The notes under the pieces: generated by a model
What the model was told of the DNA's origin: nothing
What the model saw: the letters and a program-made list of their open reading frames with translations, nothing else
The model's database searches: none
Made by a program: the position numbers and the translations under genes
Source: Eubacteriales bacterium
GTDB taxonomy: Bacteria > Bacillota > Clostridia > Oscillospirales > Oscillospiraceae
Length of the DNA: 33,532 nucleotides
NCBI GenBank assembly: GCA_030529655.1
Contig: JAUMWJ010000024.1
Location: 1-33,532 of the forward strand
Reading direction: 5' to 3'
Shown here: one piece after another, positions 7,122 through 14,173 of the stretch
Layout of the letters: each line of letters opens with the position of its first letter
How positions within the stretch are numbered: the stretch's first letter is position 1

Positions 7122-7712
7122 ATGAATCAGTATGTGACAGGCTCCATGATCAGAAAGAGTCGCGAGGCAAAAAAGATGACACAGGCAGAGCTTGCCGCGG
7201 CGTTAAAGGTCAGCGACAAGGCGGTTTCCAAGTGGGAAACCGGCAGAAGCTACCCGGATATCACCTTGATTGAGCCGCTTGCCAAAGCACTTGGGGTTTC
7301 CACCATCGAGCTGCTTTCGGGCGAAAGCGTTACCAACCGCAACCGTGCTTTTGACATGAAAAAGGTCAGAATCTATGTCTGTCCCATTTGCGGCAATGTC
7401 ATCTTTGCCGCCGGCGAGGCGGTCATAAGCTGCTGCGGTATCGTCCTGCCGCCTCTCGAGGCAGAAACGCCGGGTGAGCATTGCCTTTTCCCGCTCAGAG
7501 TGGAAAGGGTTGAGGATGAATATTTCGTCAGTATAGATCACCCCATGGAAAAAGAGCACTATATCACCTTTATGGCGGCGGTGGCAGGTGACCGTGTGGA
7601 AATCCGGAAGCTCTATCCCGAAGGACCGGCAGAAGCCAGATTTAAGATCTGTCAGACAGAGTTTCTTTATTACTACTGCAATAAGCACGGTCTGTATGTC
7701 AAAAAAATATAA
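7122..7712 (+). CDS. XRE-family regulator fused to desulforedoxin and superoxide-reductase-like domains
   Basis: Residues 5-62 form a Cro/C1-type helix-turn-helix (MTQAELAAALKVSDKAVSKWETG). Residues 83-110 match a desulforedoxin FeCys4 site: Cys87, Cys90, Cys104, Cys105 as CPICGNV...SCCG. Residues 118-196 match the catalytic domain of desulfoferrodoxin/superoxide reductase, with HPMEKEHYI and YYCNKHGL. The five iron ligands are present as His120, His140, His146, Cys186 and His189, with spacings of 20, 6, 40 and 3, almost the family's. The Glu-Lys pair that precedes the first His in enzymatic SORs is Gly-Glu here, so sensing rather than catalysis is plausible. The start follows AAAAGGAGGAATCAAT. 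It is divergent from the GNAT-alaX unit and ends at a strong terminator. Fusions of this type are known in anaerobes; targets are unknown. Confidence 0.92.
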   Translation: MNQYVTGSMIRKSREAKKMTQAELAAALKVSDKAVSKWETGRSYPDITLIEPLAKALGVSTIELLSGESVTNRNRAFDMKKVRIYVCPICGNVIFAAGEAVISCCGIVLPPLEAETPGEHCLFPLRVERVEDEYFVSIDHPMEKEHYITFMAAVAGDRVEIRKLYPEGPAEARFKICQTEFLYYYCNKHGLYVKKI

Positions 7713-7735
7713 GAGTGCATTCCGCGCAAAACGGG

Positions 7736-7765
7736 AAAAAGGACGGCATATGCCGTCCTTTTTTT
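7736..7765. terminator. Bidirectional terminator between the HTH-SOR gene and aspS
   Basis: A perfect 13-bp inverted repeat (AAAAAGGACGGCA / TGCCGTCCTTTTT) with a 2-base centre has A-tracts and T-tracts on either side. It can terminate both the plus-strand regulator gene and the minus-strand aspS. Confidence 0.88.
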
Positions 7766-7776
7766 GGTAATCGGAA

Positions 7777-9549
7777 TTATTCCTCCACGGGTACCAACGC
7801 GATGTGCAGCTCGTCCAACTGAGCCTGTGTCACTTCAGAAGGAGCATCCATCATAATATCCTGTGCGTTCTTGTTCATGGGGAAGGGAATGATCTCACGG
7901 ATGGAGCTTTCGCCGGCCAACAGCATGACCATGCGGTCAACGCCCGGAGCGATACCGGCATGGGGAGGCGCACCGTAGCAGAAAGCGTTATACATGGCGG
8001 GGAACTTCTTCTTCACATCTTCCTCGCCCAGACGCACCATCTCAAAGGCCTTGATCATGATTTCGGGATCGTGGTTACGCACAGCGCCGGAGGAAAGCTC
8101 TACGCCGTTGCAGACCAGATCGTACTGATCGGCGGTGATGGAAAGGGGATCGATCTCGCCGCGCTCGGCCTTCAGCAGGGACTCCATACCGCCGCTGGGC
8201 ATGGAGAACGGATTGTGGCAGAATTCCAGCTCGCCGGATTCGTCGCCGATTTCGTACATGGGGAAGTCCACGATCCAGCAGAACTCATAGCGTTCCTTAT
8301 CCATGTGGCCCTCGCAGGCAGCGCCGAAGGTCTTGATCATCACGCCCACGCTCTTGGTGGCGCTCTCGCCTGCAGCGACCACTACCAAAGTGTTGGGAGC
8401 GAGGTTCAGCTTTTCTGCCAGCTTGTCCTTCACAGGAGCCACAAACTTGCCGATACCGCCGGCGATCTCGCCGTTTTCGTCCACCTTGAACCAGTAGCCC
8501 TTGCTGCCGCTCTGCACTTCGCAGTCGGTCAGCAGCTTTTCGATCTGCTTGCGGGTCAGCTTGCAGTCGGAGATGTCCACCATCTTCACGGTCTTGCCGC
8601 GGAATGCCTCGAATTCGCTCTCCACGAACAGGTCGGACACATTCTTGCAGGTCAAATCGATACGCAGGTCGGGCTTATCGGAGCCGTAGGTTTCCATGGC
8701 TACATTGTAGCCGATGCGGCGGAAGGGAGCGGCGGAAGCCACGTTGTAGGTGCCGAACTTGGCAAAGATGGGAGGCAGCACGTCCTCGAGAACGGCGAAC
8801 ACGTCGTCCTGCGTGGCGAAAGCCATCTCCATATCCAGCTGGTAGAACTCGCCGGGGCTGCGGTCGCCACGGGCATCCTCATCACGGAAGCAGGGGGCGA
8901 TCTGGAAATAACGGTCGAAGCCGGAGGTCATCAGCAGCTGCTTGAACTGCTGGGGCGCCTGAGGCAGGGCATAGAACTTGCCGGGATGCTTACGGGCGGG
9001 CACCAAGTAGTCACGAGCGCCCTCGGGAGAGGAGGCGGTCAGAATGGGAGTGGTGATCTCCAGAAAACCGTGCTCGGTCATAGCGGCGCGCAGGGCAGCC
9101 ACCACCTGGCAGCGCAAAATGATGTTCTGCTTGACGGCGGGGTTACGCAGGTCGAGGTAGCGATACTTCAGACGCTGGGTTTCGTCGGCCTCGCGGCTGC
9201 GGTTGATCTCAAAGGGCAGGGAGTTGTAGCGGCAGCGGCCCAGCACCTCGATCTTGGAGGGAACCACCTCGATTTCGCCGGTGGCCTGCTTGGGGTTCTT
9301 GCTGCTGCGCTCGCGGACAACGCCTTCCACGCTGATGGTGGACTCCTTGTTCAAGTCGCGGATAATGGCCATCATGTCCTCGGACTCCACCACCACCTGG
9401 GTGGTGCCGTAGAAGTCACGCAGCACGACGAAGGCGAAATTGCTGCCCACTTCGCGGACGTTCTCCATCCAGCCCACGATCTTGACCTGCTTGCCAGCAT
9501 CGGCAAGACGCAGCTCGTTGCAGTTATGTGTACGCATTTGCATCATCAT
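7777..9549 (-). CDS. aspS: Aspartyl-tRNA synthetase (bacterial type)
   Basis: This class II synthetase charges tRNA-Asp. The 590-residue length is normal for bacterial AspRS. An N-terminal OB-fold anticodon-binding domain (MRTHNCNELRLADAGKQVKIVGW) is followed by the catalytic core with motif 2 FRDEDARGDRSPGEF and motif 3 GIAPGVDRMVMLL. A GAD-type insertion lies around residues 290-420. The end carries FPMNKNAQDIMMDAPS. ATG at 9549 follows AAAAAGGAG; two further in-frame ATG codons follow at once. It is the last gene of the T-box unit with the membrane protein and hisS, 58 bp after hisS, and ends at the shared terminator. Discriminating versus non-discriminating specificity cannot be decided by eye. 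Confidence 0.97.
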   Translation of the reverse strand: MMMQMRTHNCNELRLADAGKQVKIVGWMENVREVGSNFAFVVLRDFYGTTQVVVESEDMMAIIRDLNKESTISVEGVVRERSSKNPKQATGEIEVVPSKIEVLGRCRYNSLPFEINRSREADETQRLKYRYLDLRNPAVKQNIILRCQVVAALRAAMTEHGFLEITTPILTASSPEGARDYLVPARKHPGKFYALPQAPQQFKQLLMTSGFDRYFQIAPCFRDEDARGDRSPGEFYQLDMEMAFATQDDVFAVLEDVLPPIFAKFGTYNVASAAPFRRIGYNVAMETYGSDKPDLRIDLTCKNVSDLFVESEFEAFRGKTVKMVDISDCKLTRKQIEKLLTDCEVQSGSKGYWFKVDENGEIAGGIGKFVAPVKDKLAEKLNLAPNTLVVVAAGESATKSVGVMIKTFGAACEGHMDKERYEFCWIVDFPMYEIGDESGELEFCHNPFSMPSGGMESLLKAERGEIDPLSITADQYDLVCNGVELSSGAVRNHDPEIMIKAFEMVRLGEEDVKKKFPAMYNAFCYGAPPHAGIAPGVDRMVMLLAGESSIREIIPFPMNKNAQDIMMDAPSEVTQAQLDELHIALVPVEE

Positions 9550-9607
9550 AAAACGCTCCTTTTTGATAAAGAATTGTATAATTAACTTAAATTATTACAA
9601 ATAGGAA

Positions 9608-10966
9608 TTACTTTTCCACAATAACCTTGCCTTGGTTCTTCTCATCGATGCCCTTGCGGATGAGGGCGATGGTATCGCTATGCCCCAGCTTGGTCTGCTC
9701 GCCGGAGGTCATATCCTTGCAGGTGACGATGTTCTGTGCGATCTCGTCATCGCCCAGGAACAGCACATAGGGAATGGACAGCTTGTCGGCATAGTTCATC
9801 TTGGCCTTGAATTTCTTGGCCTCGGTGTAAAGCTGGGTGCGGATACCGGTCTGACGCAGCTTGGTGGCCAGTGCGATAGCAGGTGCCAGATCATCGGTCA
9901 TGGGCAGGATCAGCACATCAGCCGGAGCGGTGGGCAGCTCGGGATTCAACATACCCTGCTCGCCCAGTACGTAGAACAGACGGGTCAGACCGATGGAGAT
10001 ACCCACGCCGGGCAGTTGACGGTCGGTGTAATACTCGGCCAGATTGTCGTAACGACCGCCGGAGCAAACAGAGCCGATCTCGGGGTGATCCAACAGAGTG
10101 GTTTCGTACACCGTGCCGGTGTAGTAATCAAGACCGCGTGCGATGGTCAGATCCACGGCGAAATTGTCCTCGGGCACGCCGAAAGCAGCCAGATACTTCA
10201 CCACGGTGTTCAGCTCGCTAAGACCCTCATCGAACTTCTCATCACGACCCTCGTAGCCCTTCAGAGCAGCCAGCACTTCTTCGTTGGTGCCGCGAATGGC
10301 GATGAACTTGAGAATTTCATCTGCCTGCGCGTCGCTCAGACCGCAGTCGTCCATCAGGCAGGCGCGCACCTTTTCTGCACCGATCTTGTCCAGCTTATCC
10401 ACGGTACGCATGATGTCGCCGCTCTTCTCGCTCAGACCCTGCATGGCGTAGAAGCCGTTGAGGATCTTGCGGTTATTGACACGGATCTGGAAGCGCTGTA
10501 AACCGAGAGAGGTAAAAGTTTCGTAGATAATGGCAGGGATCTCGGCCTCATTGGTGATGTCCAGCTTGCCGTCACCGATCACATCGATGTCGGCCTGATA
10601 GAACTCACGAAAACGGCCGCGCTGAGCCCGTTCACCGCGATAGACCTTGCCGATCTGATAGCGGCGGAAGGGGAAGGAGAGGTCGTTGTAGTGCAGTGCC
10701 ACATATTTGGCCAGGGGTACGGTCAGATCGAAGCGCAGGGCGATGTCGGCATCGCCCTTATTGAAGCGGTAGATCTGCTTTTCGGTATCGCCGCCGCCTT
10801 TTGCCAGCAGCACTTCGCTGGCCTCGATCACAGGGGTATCCAGCGGGGTAAAGCCGTAGCGTGCGTAAGTAGAGCGCAGAATGTCCATCATGCGTTCCAT
10901 CTGCTGCTGGGGCTGAGGCAGCAGCTCCATAAAGCCGGACAGCGTCCGGGGCGTCATTTTTGCCAT
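9608..10966 (-). CDS. hisS: Histidyl-tRNA synthetase
   Basis: This class II synthetase charges tRNA-His. The 452-residue protein has a start PRTLSGFMELLPQ, class II motif 2 YRGERAQRGRFREFYQ, and both histidine-binding signatures: LDYYTGTVYE and CSGGRYDNL. Motif 3 is GVGISIGLTRLFYVL. The C-terminal HGTP anticodon domain starts near PADVLILPMTDDL. The anticodon domain and both His motifs exclude the HisZ paralogue. It starts 18 bp after the upstream membrane-protein gene; CTTT-AGGAA-type ribosome binding bases (AAAGGAACAC) precede ATG. It is under T-box control with aspS. Confidence 0.96.
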   Translation of the reverse strand: MAKMTPRTLSGFMELLPQPQQQMERMMDILRSTYARYGFTPLDTPVIEASEVLLAKGGGDTEKQIYRFNKGDADIALRFDLTVPLAKYVALHYNDLSFPFRRYQIGKVYRGERAQRGRFREFYQADIDVIGDGKLDITNEAEIPAIIYETFTSLGLQRFQIRVNNRKILNGFYAMQGLSEKSGDIMRTVDKLDKIGAEKVRACLMDDCGLSDAQADEILKFIAIRGTNEEVLAALKGYEGRDEKFDEGLSELNTVVKYLAAFGVPEDNFAVDLTIARGLDYYTGTVYETTLLDHPEIGSVCSGGRYDNLAEYYTDRQLPGVGISIGLTRLFYVLGEQGMLNPELPTAPADVLILPMTDDLAPAIALATKLRQTGIRTQLYTEAKKFKAKMNYADKLSIPYVLFLGDDEIAQNIVTCKDMTSGEQTKLGHSDTIALIRKGIDEKNQGKVIVEK

Positions 10967-10984
10967 GGTATTGTGTTCCTTTCT

Positions 10985-11452
10985 TTATTCGTCCTCCGCG
11001 TCCTTTGCGGTTGTGTCCTCAAAATCAATGCTGAAATCCTGAATCAGGCCTGCTGCACCGGACAGTGCCGGGTGTTCTTCGTGACCGTCCAGCTCATCGG
11101 TTTCCATCTTCTTCATTTCCAACGCGACCTCTCGGTAGATATTGTCCGTTTCCGTTCCCTTATTGCGTCCGATCCTGAAGCCGATAAAGCCCAGTGCGAA
11201 CATCAGAAGGATAAAAACGAACCACAGCTTGGGAATGAGGCAGGTCAAAATACCGCCCACCAGAGCCAGGGTAAATGTACCGATTTCGGTATATTGAGAA
11301 CGCACTGAGCGGAATACGCCCTTTTTCTCACGCAGGGTTTTGATACGCCCCAGCTCCATGAAGCAAACAGCGATACGATACACGCAGAAAATGCAGATAG
11401 GTACCATATAGCTGTAGAGATTTTCGGTAAGGAAGTGGATGATTTTGTCCAT
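10985..11452 (-). CDS. Uncharacterised membrane protein, first gene of the T-box unit
   Basis: The 155-residue product is not recognised. Hydrophobic segments lie around residues 14-33 (YMVPICIFCVYRIAVCFMEL), 57-73 (IGTFTLALVGGILTCLI) and 75-93 (KLWFVFILLMFALGFIGFRI). They are followed by a highly acidic soluble tail rich in Glu and Asp. ATG at 11452 follows GATAAAGGAGAG. It begins just after the T-box terminator and ends 18 bp before hisS, so it should be transcribed with hisS and aspS. A membrane protein in the leading position of a synthetase operon is uncommon; a function tied to tRNA charging is not implied by the sequence. Confidence 0.8.
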   Translation of the reverse strand: MDKIIHFLTENLYSYMVPICIFCVYRIAVCFMELGRIKTLREKKGVFRSVRSQYTEIGTFTLALVGGILTCLIPKLWFVFILLMFALGFIGFRIGRNKGTETDNIYREVALEMKKMETDELDGHEEHPALSGAAGLIQDFSIDFEDTTAKDAEDE

Positions 11453-11481
11453 AAAAGCTCTCCTTTATCGTTAGTGGAACG

Positions 11482-11725
11482 CAAAAAAGCGCTCTCATCC
11501 CGTTTTTGGGACGAGAGCGCATAAACACTTCGTGGTGCCACCCAAATTCAGCCAGAAAAGGCCCTTATAGCTCCTGTTACGGGGAGTGTGCCGTGTCGGT
11601 TTCCCGACCCGCTCGAAAGCTGTCTTCACTCTGCCTGTTGCGATGCGCTTTCAGCCGATGGCGCATCTCTCTGGCGGCAAGCGGTGTAGAGCTACTCTTG
11701 CTTTGTCTGCACGGTTTATTCAGTA
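11482..11725 (-). ncRNA. T-box riboswitch leader of the membrane protein-hisS-aspS unit
   Basis: The T-box motif GGGTGGCACCACGA reads on the minus strand across 11530-11543. The terminator stem GCGCTCTCGTCCC/GGGATGAGAGCGC with TTTTTTG lies at 11482-11520. Upstream are the expected stem I elements. The segment GTGAAGACAGC contains a candidate specifier GAC (Asp) at 11622-11624 in the usual GAA-codon-A context. The specifier call is inference; His would be the alternative given hisS. A consensus promoter lies directly upstream. Confidence 0.9.
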
Positions 11726-11731
11726 GACATT

Positions 11732-11760
11732 ATTGTAAAAAACTTTTCCGAAAATGTCAA
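11732..11760 (-). promoter_or_regulatory. Strong sigma-A promoter of the hisS T-box unit
   Basis: On the minus strand TTGACA (11755-11760) and TACAAT (11732-11737) are spaced by exactly 17 bp. This is a near-perfect consensus, with initiation near 11725. It starts only a few bases after the mgsA-like stop codon. Confidence 0.85.
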
Positions 11761-11766
11761 GTGGGA

Positions 11767-12183
11767 TTACAGTGTCAGGGGCTTACTCTTGGGATTAACG
11801 ATGTCGCGCCAGTCCAGATCGCCTCGGGCAAGACCCAGCACCAGCATTTCGGCGGTAGCGATATTGCTGGCAAAGGGGATGTTGTTCTGGTCGCAGAGCT
11901 GGAAGATGTAGCTGACATCCTCGCTGGGCTTTTTATTATGGGGATCGTCAAAGCACAATACCATGTCGATTTCGTTATAGGCGATGCGTGCGCCGATCTG
12001 CTGACCGCCGCCGTGTGCAAAGGAGAGGAAGCGGTGGATCGGCAGGCCGGTGGCCTCAGCGATCTGCTGACCGGTGGTAGCGGTGGCGCACAGGGTATGC
12101 TGCGCCAGAATGCCGCAATAAGCGGTGCAAAATTGCACCATCAGTTCTTTTTTGTTGTCGTGTGCGATCAAAGCGATGTTCAT
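11767..12183 (-). CDS. mgsA: Methylglyoxal-synthase-like protein, probably inactive
   Basis: The 138-residue protein has the MGS fold signature: MNIALIAHD at the start, ATTGQQIAEATGL, and NIPFASNIATAEML near the end. MgsA proper converts dihydroxyacetone phosphate to methylglyoxal. Key positions differ here. The catalytic Asp of the GGDQQ motif (Asp71 in E. coli) is Gly60 (HGGGQQIG). The TGTTG phosphate loop reads TATTG. The segment holding His98 reads DDPHNKKPSED, without the His. His8 and an Asp near residue 80 remain. I choose ATG at 12183, which follows GGAAGGAG. It is 17 bp downstream of minD, the place mgsA often occupies in clostridia. Loss of activity is inference; the gene symbol marks homology only. 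Confidence 0.8.
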   Translation of the reverse strand: MNIALIAHDNKKELMVQFCTAYCGILAQHTLCATATTGQQIAEATGLPIHRFLSFAHGGGQQIGARIAYNEIDMVLCFDDPHNKKPSEDVSYIFQLCDQNNIPFASNIATAEMLVLGLARGDLDWRDIVNPKSKPLTL

Positions 12184-12200
12184 AATGCAGCTCCTTCCTC

Positions 12201-12938
12201 TTATATCTTCATCAAGGACACTTTGCGTCCCACGATGCGTTTGGCAATGTTTTCGTAAGCGCGTGCGGCGTAGTAGTTGCACTCGCGCAGGGCAATACCG
12301 CGATTCATGGCAAAACTCAGGTCGCTGTCCTCGGGTATCACGCCCAATAGGGGTAATCCTGCGGTGTCAATGGCGTCGTCGATGGTGGTGTGCATGGACT
12401 TGAGCATTTTTTTCTGCACGCGGTTCACTACCAGATGGATCCGGCCGGTAGGGAATCGACTTAATTCCGTCACCGTGCGCTGTGCATCGCGCAGAGCGAT
12501 GGCGTCGGTGGTGGTCACCACCACCACATTGTCGGCAAAATCGGTAGCCAGAAGAAAACCCTGTCCCAAACCGGCAGGGGCGTCGATCAGACAGTAGTCG
12601 AACTCCTCGCGGACTTGTTGTAAAAGGTCACGCATCTGGTCGGCAGAAATGGTCAGATCACCGCTTGCCACGGGTGCGCTGAGAAGATGCAGCGTGGGGT
12701 AATCGGGGTGGCACACAGCGCCTTCTGACAAAGTGCATCGCCCTTCGATCACATCGGTAAAATCCATCAGCGCCTTGTCGCTCATACCCAGCGCCAGATC
12801 CAGATTGCGCAGCGTGATGTCACAGTCCAGACACAGCGTGCGATAACCCAGTGCCGCAAGGGACAGACCCACATTAGCGGTAAAGGACGTTTTTCCTGTG
12901 CCGCCTTTTCCGGATACCACTGCGATGATTTTACCCAT
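12201..12938 (-). CDS. minD: MinD-family septum-site ATPase, C-terminally short
   Basis: MinD is a membrane-cycling ATPase that recruits MinC to block polar division. The 245-residue protein has the deviant Walker A GKGGTGKTS (residues 10-18), the MinD-like CDITLRNLDLALGM, and DFTDVIEGRCTL. The switch region DAPAGLGQGF also fits. Clostridial MinDs usually extend beyond the final RIVGRKV-type segment into an amphipathic membrane-targeting helix. This one stops at VSLMKI, so that helix appears absent or very short. Neither minC nor minE is next to it: rsmG lies upstream and the MgsA-like gene downstream. The start ATG at 12938 has a modest GAGG. It may still act with genes elsewhere. Confidence 0.85.
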   Translation of the reverse strand: MGKIIAVVSGKGGTGKTSFTANVGLSLAALGYRTLCLDCDITLRNLDLALGMSDKALMDFTDVIEGRCTLSEGAVCHPDYPTLHLLSAPVASGDLTISADQMRDLLQQVREEFDYCLIDAPAGLGQGFLLATDFADNVVVVTTTDAIALRDAQRTVTELSRFPTGRIHLVVNRVQKKMLKSMHTTIDDAIDTAGLPLLGVIPEDSDLSFAMNRGIALRECNYYAARAYENIAKRIVGRKVSLMKI

Positions 12939-12974
12939 AGTATAACCTCAAATTTCTCAAATTCCTTGTTGCTG

Positions 12975-13673
12975 TTAATGGAGGGGTGCTTTCTTGATTT
13001 TGGCGAATGTGCGTGGGAACGCGGTTGGGGTGTGCTTCACTTTGCGAATCACCACCACCCGGTGAACGATGTGGGTGCCGGGAATGGTGTAGTCGCGTAT
13101 ATCCTCTATCTTGCCGCCAAGCTGTGCCATCGCGCTTTTCGCCGTACGGATCTCCTCGTCGCTGTCCACGGATTTCATGGCCAGAAACTGTCCGCCTACC
13201 TTAACCAGCGGCAGCGCCAGCTCACACAGTACATTCAGCGCCGCCACGGCCCGTGAGGTGGCGATGTCGTACTGTTCGCGGTGCACAGCGGCAAATTCTT
13301 CGGCTCTGGCGTGGACACATTCCACGCGCTCAAGTCCCATTTCGCGGCAGGTATCCTGCAAAAAGGCGATCCGTTTCCCTAAGCTGTCCAATAGCGTCAG
13401 GTCAAAATCGGGCTTCAGAATCCGTAGGGGCATCCCCGGAAATCCGGCACCTGTACCCACATCCACCACACGCTTTCCGGAAAAATCTGCCATGTTCAGC
13501 AGTGCCGCACAGTCCAGAAGATGCAGCCGTGCCACATCTTGCGGCTGGGTGATAGCGGTCAGATTCATGACCTTGTTTGTTTCCAGCAGCCGCGCGGCAA
13601 AATCCATCAACGGTGCCGTGCTGTCTGTGGGGAGTGAGAGGGCGGCGAGACCCTCATGCAGAATTTCTTCCAT
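12975..13673 (-). CDS. rsmG: 16S rRNA (guanine-527 N7) methyltransferase RsmG
   Basis: RsmG (GidB) methylates G527 of 16S rRNA using S-adenosylmethionine. The 232-residue protein carries the SAM motif VDVGTGAGFPGMPL near residue 70, LLDSLGKRIAFL, and ATSRAVAALNVL, all typical of the family. ATG at 13673 overlaps the mscL stop codon by one base (TAATG), implying translational coupling. It belongs to the run serS-mscL-rsmG-minD on the minus strand. In many bacteria rsmG sits next to mnmG and soj; here soj and spo0J are close but mnmG is not seen. Confidence 0.95.
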   Translation of the reverse strand: MEEILHEGLAALSLPTDSTAPLMDFAARLLETNKVMNLTAITQPQDVARLHLLDCAALLNMADFSGKRVVDVGTGAGFPGMPLRILKPDFDLTLLDSLGKRIAFLQDTCREMGLERVECVHARAEEFAAVHREQYDIATSRAVAALNVLCELALPLVKVGGQFLAMKSVDSDEEIRTAKSAMAQLGGKIEDIRDYTIPGTHIVHRVVVIRKVKHTPTAFPRTFAKIKKAPLH

Positions 13674-14110
13674 TACTTGTTTTGTTCTTTCAGCAGGTCG
13701 CGGATCTCCGTCAGCAGCTCTTCGCTGGTGGGTGCGGCTGGTTCTTCGGGTTTGGCTTCCTCTTCTTTTTCTTCCTTCTTGTGCAGTCTGTTCATGGCTT
13801 TGATCATCAGGAAGATGACAAACGCGATGATAATGAAGTCGAGGATCACGGCAATCAGGTTGCCGAAGTTCACGGCTACCTCAGCCACAAAGTTGGGGTC
13901 GCCCTCTACACCCACGCCGGCCTTGAGGATCCATTTCCATGTGGAGAAGTCAATGCCGCCGGTGATCATGGAGATCAGAGGCATGATAATATCGTTGACC
14001 AGGGAAGTGGTGATCTTGCCGAATGCACCGCCGATGACAACGCCGATGGCCAGGTCAATCACGTTGCCGCGCATGGCAAATTCTTTAAATTCGCTTAAAA
14101 ACTTCTTCAT
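13673..14110 (-). CDS. mscL: Large-conductance mechanosensitive channel MscL
   Basis: MscL opens under membrane tension to release solutes in hypo-osmotic shock. The 145-residue length is typical. The N-terminus [19 protein letters not shown] is the diagnostic TM1 entry. It is followed by [20 protein letters not shown], a periplasmic loop, and a second membrane segment around residues 86-107 ([20 protein letters not shown]). A charged cytoplasmic tail KEEKEEEAK ends in a helix. The start at 14110 follows AAGGAG. The stop overlaps the rsmG start. Nothing unusual. Confidence 0.97.
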   Translation of the reverse strand: MKKFLSEFKEFAMRGNVIDLAIGVVIGGAFGKITTSLVNDIIMPLISMITGGIDFSTWKWILKAGVGVEGDPNFVAEVAVNFGNLIAVILDFIIIAFVIFLMIKAMNRLHKKEEKEEEAKPEEPAAPTSEELLTEIRDLLKEQNK

Positions 14111-14173
14111 TTTCGCTTCTCCTTAAATACATAATGTATATATAACACAAAATATTACAAAGAGCAATCGTTC

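Noticed and set aside
7804-9585. 593-codon open frame opposite aspS
   Set aside because: It is a shadow of a well-supported synthetase gene; the composition (Leu, His, Gly-rich) is typical of antisense frames in this genome.
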